Of a DNA stretch of 64,000 nt, positions 1 through 10,637 are shown one piece after another. Position 1 is the stretch's first letter; each line of letters opens with the position of its first letter. The position numbers and the translations under genes are program-made. Origin of the DNA: Tolypocladium sp. Sup5 PDA-1 (Eukaryota; Ascomycota; Sordariomycetes; Hypocreales; Ophiocordycipitaceae). The notes beneath the pieces are model-generated. The model searched no databases, had not been told where the DNA came from, and saw only the letters and a list, made by a program, of their open reading frames with translations. The stretch lies in contig JPHH03000004.1 of the NCBI GenBank assembly GCA_000750105.3, positions 806,001-870,000 on the forward strand, read 5' to 3'.

Positions 1-551
1 GCGGCGATGCTGGGGGACCAAAGCGGTGGGGGTGGGGGGAGCGTCCATCATTTGCTGGCAGATTTGCGGGCGCGGGGAGAGGAGGCGAGCCGAGGTCTGG
101 CTTTGAAAGGAGGCCGAGTGTCCGACCGGACGCATTTTCCTTGCCCGAATTTGTAACTTAACGTGTGCGTTTGAGGATGTTACTTTCGTAGATACTTCGC
201 GCAATGCTCGAAGATGTTCAGTTGTGGCAAGGGGAGATGCTGGTTCTGGGCCAACGCCTCGAAATTGGCTGCATCCTCATTGCGCAGCCACAGCGTCCAC
301 ACGGTTGAATATGCAGCTCCCTTTGCCGGCCAGGAAATGCACAGTTAAATACGCCTACTCGTACATCATGCAACAGACTTCGCATTTCGTGACGCCTGCG
401 GGCTGTTTGTTTCAGCGTGACGATATTTCCCCGCACAATACAAGGTAGTATGAGATGCAGCCAAATTGACACAAACTCCATCCACAGAGAATCGACACGA
501 TCCAGCAATGCCATTGCACCAAGTAATATAATACACAGGCCAAGTGACTGC
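1..551. other. Left-edge intergenic sequence, no gene seen
   Basis: This stretch lies downstream of the PEX14 stop codon and runs to the window edge. It has no open frame with recognisable protein similarity. Its first bases are G-rich and could belong to the promoter or end of a neighbouring gene outside the window. Confidence 0.5.
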
Positions 552-1762
552 TTAGGCGCTGCTGCCGGCTTCCTTCTGCTCGCCTTCGCCTTCCGCCCCG
601 TTGGTCGACGACGCGGCTTCACTCTTCTTGGCCGCCGCCATCTGCCACGCCGGGATCGACGCCTTTGCTCCGCTGCTGCTGCCGCCGTTCACGGCCGACG
701 GCTTGTTGAAGTTGCTCTGCGCCAGGGTCTTGGGCGGCTCAGGCGCAGCCGGGGCGCTGTTCTCAGGCGCGCTCTCGACGGTAGGCGTGGGAACTCGCCC
801 GGCGGCGCTGGCGTTGCCGCCGCTCGTTGGCCGCATGTAGCTGCTCGTCGTCGCGGGAGCGGCGCTCGACGACATCCTCTGCGAGACCAGAGTCTTGAGG
901 CTGGTGAGCTCCGTGTTGATCTCGGACAGCCGGTTATCGGTGAGGTCCTTTTGGTTGTTCATCGCCTTGGGAATCGCGTCCTTGAGGGCCTGCACCTCGT
1001 CGCGGATGCGCTGTGCGTCATCCTCGCGGCGCCGGTTCGCGGCCTTCAGGTCCGACATGACCGTCTCAAGCTCTGCTATAGCCGTGTCCAGCTTCTCTGT
1101 CCGCTGCTGCTCTGCCGACTTGAGCGCCTCGGTGTCTTTGGCGAGCTGCTCCACCAGCACAAACGCCTTGTCAAACTGCTCCTCGATCGACTTCTTGTCC
1201 TGCTCCAGTCTCTCCGGTGTCGGTGGCGCCACGAGAGGGTACACATAGCGCTGTTCGTTGTCAGCCGGAATTCACATTTGGCGACGTGAGAAGATCAGCG
1301 TACCTTGCCAAGCGAGTACAGGCCGTATCCCACACCGCTGACCACGGTCGCCATTATGAACCAGTCTCTCCAGTCCCTCCTCGGCGCCGGGGGCGGCGGC
1401 TGCCACGCATACTGGGGATATTGCTGGTAGTATGGCTGAGGAGGCCCAGACGGGCCGCTCGCATATGGTGCGCTGGGCGGTGGCGGCGCAGGGCCGACGC
1501 TGCCAGATCGGGCGAGGGCCGCATCGATTTCCTCCTGGGTCAGGTTCTTTGTTCGCAGGAACGATATCTTGTTCTCGACGGACGACGAAGAGACGCTAGG
1601 GTCCTGCAGAACTACTTCAGGGTTAGCTGCGCTGTGTGAGTGAGAGCTTCCGTTGAGACTGACATTGCGCCTGTGTCGAGTGTCGAGGTCAGTATGCTGA
1701 ACTTCGCATGGGTCGCGGGAACCACTTACCGCAGAGGCCACCAGGTCCTCGCGAATAGCCAT
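552..1762 (-). CDS. PEX14: Peroxisomal membrane docking protein Pex14
   Basis: Pex14 is the membrane anchor of the peroxisomal import docking complex and binds the receptor Pex5. Three exons fit: 1762-1723, 1611-1304 and 1250-552, giving 348 residues. The N-terminus MAIREDLVASAV followed by LQDPSV and the KNLTQEEIDAAL helix is the conserved Pex14 domain. A Pro/Tyr-rich linker follows, then a membrane segment (WFIMATVVSGVGYGLYSL), the hallmark YPLVAPPTPERLEQDKK and a long coiled coil. Intron 2 is canonical. At intron 1 the best-looking donor (GTAAGT at 1729) breaks the frame, and a weaker donor seven bases on (1722) restores it, so that junction is uncertain. The gene is divergent from NDC80. 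Confidence 0.93.
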
Positions 1763-2493
1763 GATGGACTCGAGCTATTTTCGAGCTCCTCGTCTCATCA
1801 CCGAGCTGGAAGAGGCCGTCTTGACAGAGGTCGTGGTGATGCAGGTGGAAGAGGTCGAAACGACGGCATGTGCGGGCTGGCTGATGCGTTCGGTAACTGT
1901 GGAGTGGATGACCGATGCAGGGTGGCTGGCTGGGGTTGGGCCGAGGCTGATGGTACATTCCGCATGTCACTTACTCGTACAGTACCCTGTATGTAGTTCT
2001 TACGTACCAGGGCTGATGGTCATTCGACGTCACGTGCTCCCGTGCCAGTCTCGCGATCTCTTCAGGTACCTCACTTCGTCATGTCTTCGTCCTCCCCCAC
2101 CTTCTGTTCGTGCTTACGAAAAAGCGACGGAACCCGGCTCTCGCGAGGATTTAGTGACATTATTTCCGAATGCGACTTGTTGTAGATGCGTGTTTCTGGC
2201 CGTTGCAGGCGATGGAGGATGTCGGTCCAACACCCATGTCACGTGCTCTGCGCCACATGGACCCATCACTGCTGGTCCATGCACCATCCAATCATATCTC
2301 ACAGACCTGGTTTGTTTACTTTCCCGCTGGGCAACACAACTTTCGCCCAATCTTGACCCGCACGTCCAACTCATAGCAACATCGCAACCCGCATCATCTT
2401 GCTTTTTGGAGAGCTTCCCGCGATATTCTTTGTGTCGCTGCATACTACCTCGGCTCATCGTCGCGAAAGCATACAAGACTCCCCCGGCCCATC
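1763..2493. promoter_or_regulatory. Divergent promoter region PEX14/NDC80
   Basis: About 0.73 kb separates the start codons of two divergent genes, so both promoters and 5' leaders must lie here. No clear TATA box is seen. A CACGTG E-box core occurs near 2033 (tcacgtgctc). The open frames in the stretch show no recognisable protein. Confidence 0.5.
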
Positions 2494-4822
2494 ATGTCCC
2501 AGGACGCGGGCTTGTGGAGCGTCCGCAGACCAAGAGAGGTACGGCTCTGAAGCTCTGCCCAGCTGTTTGAATTGTCGCATCGCGGCGCAGGTGAACTGAC
2601 ACGAAGCGCAGACACTCGGAGGCATCAACACCAACACCGCGATCCCAGCGCCTGGCTCAAACATGAAGCGCTCCAACTCCAACAACCCAAATTTCACAGG
2701 CGGTCACGTCCGGTCCATGTCGGGATCTAGGCAGTCCCTCGCCATGTCCAGGCCGAGCCAGCCCCTCTTCCAGCGGTCGTCCTCCGGTACCAACTTGGCT
2801 GACCTCGGGCTGTCGTCTGTCAAGCGCTCGTCATTCCAGCAACCAAAAGGGTCGTACACCACGGTCCCTCACACTCCCGCTACTGGGAGGGCATCCACGA
2901 ATGACGACCGCCGCAGCAGCGTCTACCGGCCACGACAGTCCACCAGTGGCCCCGTCACCCACCACCAAAGCTTCTTTCAGACGACGCTGCAGCCCGCTGG
3001 TGTGCCTCGTGATCCCCGGCCGCTGAAAGACCGGTCTTTCCAAACTCGCATTGGACAGGAGCTGTTGGAATACATGGCTCGAAACGACTTCGAGGCCGAG
3101 ATGAGCCATGTCCTGTCACCAAATGTCATGAAGTCGCCGACACAAAAGGATTTTAACTTCATGTTCCAATGGCTCTACCATCGAGTCGACCCGAGCCACA
3201 GATTCCTCAAGAACATTGACCAAGAGGTCCCGCCTATCCTGAAGCAGCTCAGGTACCCGTTCGAGAGGAGCATCACAAAGAGCCAGCTTGCCGCCGTCGG
3301 CGGACAGAACTGGAGTACTTTCCTCGGCCTCCTGCACTGGATGATGCAGCTGGCTCAGATGCTTGATGGCTACACCGCCAACAAATACGGCGACGCTTGT
3401 ATGGAGGCTGGTGTTGATGTCAGCGGTGATTGCATCATCTTCGACTTTCTGAGTAGCGCATATAGGGACTGGCTTTCCATGGACGAGGAGACGAGCGACG
3501 AGGACGCGGAGAGGGTGCTGGCGCCGCATATCGAGGCCATGGCGGAGGCATTCGAGCATTCGAGATCAAGGTACACTTCCGAACTGGAGATGCTCGAAGC
3601 TGAGAATGCGCGGCTGCTCAAGGAGATTGAGGACTTGGAGAAGTCGACCCCGGACCCTGCCGTCCTGGACAACCACTTCAAGATCATGGAGGAAGACAAG
3701 ATCAAATTTGAAGAGTACAACACCCTCGCGATACAGAGGTCCGAAAAATACGAAAGCCGCATCGAGGTGCTGCAAGAGGAGATGGAGAAGCTGGTGGAAG
3801 AGCTGAGGGAGGCGGACGAGGAACGGCGGAGTCTACAAAAGGCCGTCGACGCTCAAGGCATCAGCATGCAGGATATTGACCGCATGACTTCTGAGCGAGA
3901 GCGTCTGCAAAGGGGAATCGAGTCGGCAAGCCAAAGACTAGATGAGGTGAAGAAGAAGGTGGCAGAGAAGGAGTCGGAGACGAGTTACAAGCTGGACGAG
4001 CTGGAACGAATGGTGGACAAGTACAACACGCTCGCGTACCAGATTGCGCTCATCCCGTCGACGGCAGCCAACGCCAATGGCAGAGAGTACGAGCTGCAGG
4101 TTACGGTAAACGACAGCTCCGACTTTACTTCGTCCAATCTCAAGGGTTCCGGCTCCTCGTCCGCGGAGCGTCTGCTGGTGGACGCTACTACCGGCTACCA
4201 GCCCGCGCATATCCTCAACTTGGATCTCAGGGGACAGATTCGGAGCAGCTTCCTGTCGCTGCGCAAGGAAATCTCGGAGCGACGGAGCGCCGCCATGGAC
4301 GACATGATGAAGGACCACGACCTGCTGGACGGCATTAAGGAGGCCATCGAAGACAAGCGCAGCGAAGTCGAGGCCCTGAACCACCGCGTGAGGGCGGCGG
4401 AGGAAGAGTACGAGAAGACCAAGGAGGTGACGACGGCCCAGAAGATGGGGTCGGACACGCAGATTGAAAAGATGGAAAAGGAGCTGTCGCGAATGCGCGC
4501 AGGCCTGACCGAGTCGGTGCAGCTCCTGGAGCAGCGCGAGATTAACACGACCATTGAGTACGTTGACCATCCCCCCACACCTTGCATCCCAACAACAGCG
4601 CGCTGACATTTACTCCCTAGGTACGAACAATTGGTGCTACGGGCAAGCTCCCTGCGAGAGGAGCTGCACACGGAGATTGACCGGATCCTCAACGACGTCA
4701 TCAAGTTCAAGATTCACGTCCAGAAGAACTTGGACGACTACGAAGGCTTCGTGGCAGACGAGCTGGAAAAGGAGCTGGGCGTCGAGGAGGCCAGGGACGA
4801 GACCCAGGCCATGGACCTGTAA
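2494..4822 (+). CDS. NDC80: Kinetochore protein Ndc80 (Hec1)
   Basis: Ndc80 is the microtubule-binding subunit of the outer-kinetochore Ndc80 complex. Exons 2494-2538, 2612-4557 and 4621-4822 give 730 residues, close to the 691 of budding yeast. The first exon encodes MSQDAGLWSVRRPRE, the conserved fungal N-terminus, so the start was set at 2494 rather than at the Met at 2663. A basic, Ser/Thr-rich tail with Aurora-type sites (KRS, RRSS) runs to about residue 150. The calponin-homology domain follows (SFQTRIGQELLEYM, DFNFMFQWLYHRVDP, and the LLHWMMQL helix). From about residue 330 onward it is long coiled coil. The last intron (4558-4620) splices to YEQLVLRASSLREEL. Single-copy housekeeping gene. 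Confidence 0.97.
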
Positions 4823-5502
4823 GCCCGTTGCACCCTGTGTAGATGCGTTGTCGAGGAGGAAGCATTGCGTGCGTGGTGTTGGTGGCGTTGGATAATGCCG
4901 GAGCGCTGAGATGGATAACGATGCATCATGCGAAACTGCTGATTTAAATACCACTTGATTTAGACACGAGTAATGAACTACACATGCACATTTCTTCAAG
5001 CACGGGGTGTCAGATGTGATTTGTCTCTATTGGCAGCGCTCCAGTGCAGGATAAGCGGGTAGGCTGGTGTTGACACCGCCTCCAAGGCTCCCCATGGTCA
5101 ATTTATGTTTGCCAGACATGTCAACTCGCAAGGCGGATGGTATGTTGAATTGTCATAGACGCATTCAATTTGTCAAACAAAGTCCGCTCGTGCAGGCACT
5201 CCTTGCGCAAACATGCTGTTTGTTGAGTGACTTGAGAAATTGAGTCTCTTCCCAATTGACCGTCTGTGCCCCACAGGCTACAGCACGTTGGTACCGATGG
5301 TATCACGTGACACCCGGCCTTTGGCCTTTTCCTCTTCCGGCGCCGTAGTGGGGCACAATCCCTGTTATCGTCGTGGGGTCGGATTTTTTTTCTTTCACCG
5401 TCTCGCATATCACCCATCAACACCATCCAAGGCACCTTACCGCCTCTCTCAATCCACGGCCGTGAACCTTTCTCAGGCGAGCCTATTGTCGCACACATTA
5501 CA
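4823..5502. other. Intergenic: NDC80 3' end and SNU13 promoter
   Basis: The stretch holds the NDC80 3' UTR and the upstream region of SNU13. A T-run followed by a pyrimidine-rich stretch (about 5384-5460) lies directly upstream of the SNU13 start, typical of highly expressed fungal translation-apparatus genes. No other gene is seen. Confidence 0.5.
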
Positions 5503-6027
5503 ATGGCGGAAGAAAACGCAGGTAAGCTGAGCCACTGGCACCAATGCGCGACGCTCGTGCTACGATCAGGTGACTGACTGTGTCCTGTCTGCAGCCTGGC
5601 CCCTGGCCGATGCCACCCTGACGCAGGAGATTCTCGATCTCCTGCAGTCGGCGACTCACCTCCGCCAGGCGAAGAAGGGCGCCAACGAAGGTACGATACG
5701 AACCCAGCGTCCCCTGGTTTTGGGGGTTTGTTGAGAAGGAAGACGTGCTAACTCGCCGGCGCAGTGACCAAGGCCCTCAACCGTGGCACGTGCGAAATCG
5801 CCATCCTGGCGGCCGACACCGAGCCCCTCGCCATCCTGCTGCACATCCCCCTGCTGTGCGAGGACAAGGGCACCCCCTACGTCTACGTCCCGAGCAAGAC
5901 GATGCTGGGCCGCGCCTGCGGTGTCAGCCGCGCCGTCATTGCGGCCAGCATCAACTCGAACGAGGCCAGTGAGCTGGCGGGCCAGATCAAGGCGCTGCGC
6001 GACAAGGTCGAGAGGCTGGCCATCTAA
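5503..6027 (+). CDS. SNU13: Snu13/15.5K, box C/D snoRNP and U4 snRNP protein
   Basis: Snu13 is the L7Ae-family kink-turn binding protein shared by box C/D snoRNPs and the U4/U6.U5 tri-snRNP. Exons 5503-5521, 5595-5690 and 5765-6027 give 125 residues, the normal size. After MAEENAAWPLAD come the L7Ae core signatures ATHLRQAKKGANEVTK, RGTCEIAILAADTEPLAILLHIPLLCEDK and PYVYVPSKTMLGRACGVSRAV, ending LRDKVERLAI. The RGTCEI and CGVSR motifs separate Snu13 from ribosomal L7Ae/L8 and from Nhp2. The two introns sit close to the 5' end, as often in this gene. Confidence 0.97.
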
Positions 6028-6733
6028 GACGCCGATCGGCGTTGGGTTGTCGTCGTGGTTTTTTATAGGAATGACGACGGCTTCTGTCGCAAGCAAAGGC
6101 GTTAGATGGATATGGATGCCCAGTGGGTTGATATTACGCCAGCTGGGCCATTGATAGCCAATACCTATCGCATGCCTTGAGATGTCTTGTTTTGGGATGA
6201 GTGATTTTGATTGCGGCGGTGTATGAGATTAAATGTGCCGGCGTGACGTTGTCCAGAGATGCCTGGGAGTTGTCCATCGAGCCAACCACGAATGGACAAC
6301 GCTGTCGACCACTTCAATTACGTGCGAGAGATAGATGACGGGATAGAAGTCAGCACTACGTACTCGTACGCAGCCCGGTGCCATGGTGCTGCCTATCGGC
6401 GGACTTCTGGCCTCCGAACCCTGCAGCCACGCGGCATCGAGCGGCCGCGGGAGCGGACTTGGCTAGCCTCGGAGTGGTCGATGCGCCGGCGGGCTCTTTA
6501 TCTCCGCTAAAGCCAGGGTTCGCGCAGGTCCAGCACAGCTACGGACAACGTGCATAATACACTTCAGCTGCAAGCTCTAAATAGTCATGGCCGAGAGACG
6601 GTGAGATTCGTCACCACCATCTCGCGACACCTCCTCTGGACGCCCCCGGTATAAATAGGCTCCGAGGCTCCTCCTCGCCCTCCTCCGCCCTCCCCTCCGC
6701 TCCTCGCATTCCTCTTCGCTGCTACCCCTGCAT
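6028..6733. other. Intergenic between SNU13 and the NAPE-PLD-like gene
   Basis: The stretch holds the SNU13 3' UTR and the promoter of the next gene, including the TATA box listed separately. No protein-coding signal was recognised. Confidence 0.5.
6650..6657 (+). promoter_or_regulatory. TATA box (tataaata)
   Basis: A consensus TATAAATA lies 77-84 bases upstream of the ATG at 6734. It is followed by a CT-rich stretch suited to transcription initiation. Its position fits the core promoter of the metallohydrolase gene. Confidence 0.7.
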
Positions 6734-8062
6734 ATGCCGCGCCTCGCCCGCCAGTGGACCGCCCGTCTCTGGCAGAACAGATACCCCATCGCGCTCTCCG
6801 GCACAGCCATCGCAATCGCAGCGGCGGCCATGGCGTCGACGACTTCATCGACGGCTCCCCTGGCGGCGACGGCGGCGGGGTCGTCGCACACGTACTCGAC
6901 GACCGTGTCCAGGGTGCCCGGCCGCGCGAGCCTGCCCGACGAGGCCGAGGCGAATCCGCACCACGTCGTCAAGGGCGGCAGCGTGTCGGGCTTCAAGAAC
7001 CCGTACCCGTCGTACTCGAACCCCGTCACCTTGGCCTCCATGGTGCGCAACGTCCTCTGGCCCCTCGTCACCGGCGACCTCAAGCAGCCCGACACCAGGC
7101 CGCCGACCGTGCCCGTCGTCACGCCGCAGTGGCTGCCCGGCCGCACGGCCTCGGGCAAGCTGCGCGCGACGTGGCTCGGGCACGCGTGCTACTACGTCGA
7201 GTTCCCGTCGGGCCTGCGCGTGCTCTTCGACCCGGTCTTTGAGGACCGCTGCTCGCCGTTTACCTTCATGGGCCCCAAGCGGTACACGCCGCGGCCGTGC
7301 GACATCCGGGACATCCCGCTCGTCGACGCCGTCGTCATCAGCCACAGCCACTACGACCACCTGTCGCACGCGTCGGTGCTCGAGATCCAGCGCAGCCACC
7401 CGGACGTGCAGTTCTTCGTCGGGCTGGGGCTGGAGAAGTGGTTCCGCCGCAGCGGGCTGCGCAACGTCACCGAGATGGACTGGTGGGAGGACGCGGAGCT
7501 GACGGTCGAGGTGAGCACCGCAGAGGGCGAGGGCGAGGCGAAGCGCAAGCAGAGCATCTCGGCGCGCGTCTCCTGCCTGCCGTGCCAGCACACGTCGGCG
7601 CGCTCGCCGTTCGACAAGGACACGACGCTGTGGTGCTCGTGGGCCGTCCGCTCCGGCGACCGCTCCGTCTGGTTCGGCGGCGACACGGGCTACCGCGCGG
7701 TGCCGCGGCTCCCGGCCGGCGTCGACGACTACGGGCCGGCGTACGAGGCGCTCCCCCGGTGCCCGCAGTTTGCGCAGATCGGGGCGCTGCGCGGGCCCTT
7801 CGACCTGGGCCTCATCCCCATCGGCGCCTACTACCCACGCGCCGCCTTCTCGGCCATGCACGCCAACCCCTTCGACTCGGTCGAGATCTTCCGCGACACG
7901 CGCTGCGCGCGCGCCATGGGCATCCACTGGGGCACCTGGGCGCTGACCATGGAGGAGGTGCTCGAGCCGCCGCGCGTGCTGCGCGAGGCGCTGCGGCGCA
8001 GGGGGATCCCCGAGACGGGCGTCTTTGACGTCTGCGACATTGGCGAGAGCAGGGAGTTTTAG
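6734..8062 (+). CDS. NAPE-PLD-type metallo-beta-lactamase fold phospholipase
   Basis: The protein has 442 residues in one exon and belongs to the N-acyl-phosphatidylethanolamine phospholipase D branch of the metallo-beta-lactamase superfamily. A hydrophobic N-terminal segment (ALSGTAIAIAAAAMA) may anchor it. The fold starts with RATWLGHACYYVEF and FDPVFEDRCSPF. The zinc ligands appear in order: SHSHYDHLSH (HxHxDH), then the LPCQHTSAR histidine, GGDTGY with the bridging Asp, and GIHWGTWAL. The AAFSAMHANPFDSVEIF stretch is the usual pre-terminal His loop. The family hydrolyses N-acyl phosphatidylethanolamine, but fungal members are little studied and the substrate here is inferred. Its codon use is extremely GC-rich. 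Confidence 0.88.
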   Translation: MPRLARQWTARLWQNRYPIALSGTAIAIAAAAMASTTSSTAPLAATAAGSSHTYSTTVSRVPGRASLPDEAEANPHHVVKGGSVSGFKNPYPSYSNPVTLASMVRNVLWPLVTGDLKQPDTRPPTVPVVTPQWLPGRTASGKLRATWLGHACYYVEFPSGLRVLFDPVFEDRCSPFTFMGPKRYTPRPCDIRDIPLVDAVVISHSHYDHLSHASVLEIQRSHPDVQFFVGLGLEKWFRRSGLRNVTEMDWWEDAELTVEVSTAEGEGEAKRKQSISARVSCLPCQHTSARSPFDKDTTLWCSWAVRSGDRSVWFGGDTGYRAVPRLPAGVDDYGPAYEALPRCPQFAQIGALRGPFDLGLIPIGAYYPRAAFSAMHANPFDSVEIFRDTRCARAMGIHWGTWALTMEEVLEPPRVLREALRRRGIPETGVFDVCDIGESREF

Positions 8063-8514
8063 AAGCTGCGCGTATTCGTACTTGTACGGATGTATGCGTG
8101 GAAGGTGTAACATAGCCGGCGCAAGGTGTACAGGGAAAGGAGGTTATGACATTTTGGCTGCGTTGTAGAATACAGACAGCCCCTGAGAGGTCTTGGTTCA
8201 ACAGTCGAGTATAATCTTGGAGACGGGCTGTATCCGTCCTTCGTGGTATAATAGTTGAGAAAGACAACCCATATCTCAAATTTGATCCCATCTTGCTGTA
8301 CGATCGTCATCAGGTGTTCTACGGAAACATTGCGTACCCTCATGTGCCTGACGGCATTGGAGCGGGATGACCCGCAGGTGTGTGTGACGACTCCATTCGC
8401 CACTGGCCACCTTTAATACCGCCGCCTCATCACCACCACCACCACACGACCGCCGTTCCCCATCACACAAACAACCTCGAGCGCCGCGGTTCACAAGATT
8501 CGTCAAGCACCACA
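8063..8514. other. Intergenic, promoter of the small gene at 8515
   Basis: The stretch holds the 3' UTR of the metallohydrolase gene and a CACCAC-repeat-rich leader (about 8428-8470) immediately upstream of the small gene. No additional gene is seen. Confidence 0.45.
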
Positions 8515-8733
8515 ATGGGCCTCCCCATCACCACCACCGCCTCCGACCAGGCGCAGCAGCAGCGGGACGGCACCGAGAAGCAGCAGCAACAAGGCGATAA
8601 CGCACCCACGGGCGCAGGCGTCAACACCGGCGCGGGCACGACGCGGGCCAAGACGCAGGCCGAGGAGGAGGCCGACCGGCTGTACGAGGAGCGCATGGAG
8701 GACGAGTACGCAAAGAGGGAGGGCGGGGCCTGA
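8515..8733 (+). CDS. Small hydrophilic protein, 72 residues
   Basis: A short single-exon frame starts at an ATG in good context (caccacaATGG). The product is Gln/Thr-rich with a charged C-terminal helix (EEEADRLYEERMEDEYAKREGG). There is no signal peptide or membrane segment. Short proteins with this kind of charged tail are common in Sordariomycetes, but I cannot assign a function. GC3 bias in the frame and the clear start support a real gene. The TGA is at 8731. Confidence 0.6.
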   Translation: MGLPITTTASDQAQQQRDGTEKQQQQGDNAPTGAGVNTGAGTTRAKTQAEEEADRLYEERMEDEYAKREGGA

Positions 8734-8863
8734 GCTCCCGACCTAGAACTCGTTCAATACGAGACAGCAACTCGAGTGTACGATAACAGCACCGGGTCAC
8801 GCATAATAGACGCAGCTCTTCATCGCACAAGCCATGTATGTCAGGTACCTTGCACAAGGTGAA

Positions 8864-10637
8864 TCACCCACGGACCCTTACGGGGTGCGCCTCGGTGTTG
8901 AACACGTACTGGCTCTTGCCGCCCTGCAGCTGTAGCTGCACCTCGGAGTCGGGCGCGAAGATGAGGTACAGGTACTTGAGCGTCTCCGCCATCCAGAAGC
9001 TCTGCATCTCGTCGTAGAAGCCGCCGCCGTTGGGCTGCATGATGTCCTGGAGCTCCGCGAACCCGCTCCCCGCGCGCGTCACCTTGGTGATGGCCTGGAA
9101 CGCCTCCCACGCCATGTCCTGCCACTGCGTGTCGCCCGTCAGCCGGTACGCGTAGTACATGCTCTCGCACGTCTCGGGCCGCAGGATGTACTGCCCCGCC
9201 GTCGTGTAGAAGCCTGACTTGGAGTAAAAGTCCTTTTGCGAGTCCGGCGGCGGCGCGTTGTTGCCGTCGCCGGCGGGCAGCGCGGCGTCGACCCAGCGGA
9301 ACACCTCGGGGCCGATGCCCGAGGGCGACGTCTTGTAGTTGTTGAAGTACGACTTGGCGAGCTCGAGGCCGAACTTCTTGTACTTGTCCTCGCCCAGCAG
9401 GACGCCTCCGAGGATAAAGTTGCCGCCTGCAAAGCTTGCCACTATTGCACGCCCCTCGTGTTAGCGGCAGTTCGTACCTGCGGTGCGACAGAACATGGAT
9501 ACGGGTCAACTTACAGTGGCTCGATACCGGGGTCGTGGTCTGTCCGGAATACTGCGACAGGTACGTCAAGTCCTTGCGGCTCGTCGGGTGCGACGCCAGG
9601 TGCGCAATGGTCGAGTCCGCCGCCAGCACCCAGCGGTCCTTGTACTCGGCAAACTTCTTGGGGTCGTACTGGTACATCTTGATCAGATACTCATAGAAGC
9701 TATCCGTGCCGCCAGACCAGCCGCCGTTGCTGTTGATAAAGGTGCCGTCCTCGGTCCTCACGTCGCTACCCACCAGCCCGGGCCATGCCTCGGGGCTGCC
9801 CGTCGGGTGGATGAGATATGACTCGCCCTTTTGCGCGAGCTCGGCGTACTTCTTGTTGCCTGAGATATCGCTAAGGCGCGTCCACTCCAAGACCAGCGTG
9901 CCAACCTCGGCGATGTTGTTGGAAGAAGAGCCGCTGATGCGTCTCGTGGGGTTCAGGAACACCGTCGGGTCCGGGACGCCGCTCGTCGTGTTGAAGGCGA
10001 TGCTGAGGCTGTCCGCGAGGCTTACTGCCTGCTTCAAGAGGGCATCCACCTTCTTAGAATCAGGCGCGAGAGACTTCATCGAGCCCTTCAACATGTCATA
10101 CCCTGCATCGTGGTAGTCAGTAAGGTAGCGCACCCAGCTAACCTACCCCTGGTTCAGGAACGACTGGCGTACCGGAAATCAGACCACCGAGATATCGGAT
10201 GTTGCTCTCGAAAAGCGAAATGCTATCGTCGGGCTTCTGCGTGGTGGTGAAGTCGATCTTGGCAATGTGGTCTAGCATCTGGCCCACAATCTTGGCCTCG
10301 CCCATGATAATGGCAGTCGACAACGCATCCACTACCGTCACTCCCCATCCGTCCCTGTTTAATCGCACTTGTCAGATACGACATCCTCGCGTTGCAAGTA
10401 CACGGGAACATACCTGTCATCCCCGTAGCCATTGCTGACCGGGTGTAGCGTGTCGTGGGGGAACGCGTTCTTGTAGTAGCCTTGCCACGACAACTCGAAC
10501 GCCTGCTTCACGCGATGGGCCCTCGCGTGGTTCGGCCGTGGCGCTCCGCCATGTCTGTCCGTCGCTATCTCCGCCGGGAGGGCCAATGCCGTACCAGCCA
10601 GCGGGAGGAGCAAGATCGAGTTCGAAGCTAGGCGCAT
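8864..10637 (-). CDS. Secreted GH47 alpha-1,2-mannosidase
   Basis: Class I alpha-mannosidases trim alpha-1,2-linked mannose from N-glycans. Exons 10637-10414, 10354-10173, 10102-9515 and 9441-8864 give 523 residues, the usual size for fungal secreted members. A signal peptide (MRLASNSILLLPLAGTALAL) opens the protein. GH47 blocks follow: KQAFELSWQGYYKNAFPHDTL, DGWGVTVVDALSTA, SNIRYLGGL, GTLVLEWTRLSD, SGIGPEVFRW, ILRPETCESMYYAYR and the Ca-binding FNTEAHP near the C-terminus. No ER retention signal is seen. The two cysteines forming the family's conserved disulfide are both replaced: SFAGG where CFxGG is usual, and KSYFNNY where a GCHxTY-type motif is usual. The protein may therefore be a divergent paralogue rather than the main Golgi enzyme. 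Confidence 0.94.

Noticed and set aside
6845..8113. 422-codon open frame on the minus strand
   Set aside because: It is the antisense shadow of the GC-rich metallohydrolase gene. Its product is Arg/Ala/Val-rich without motifs.
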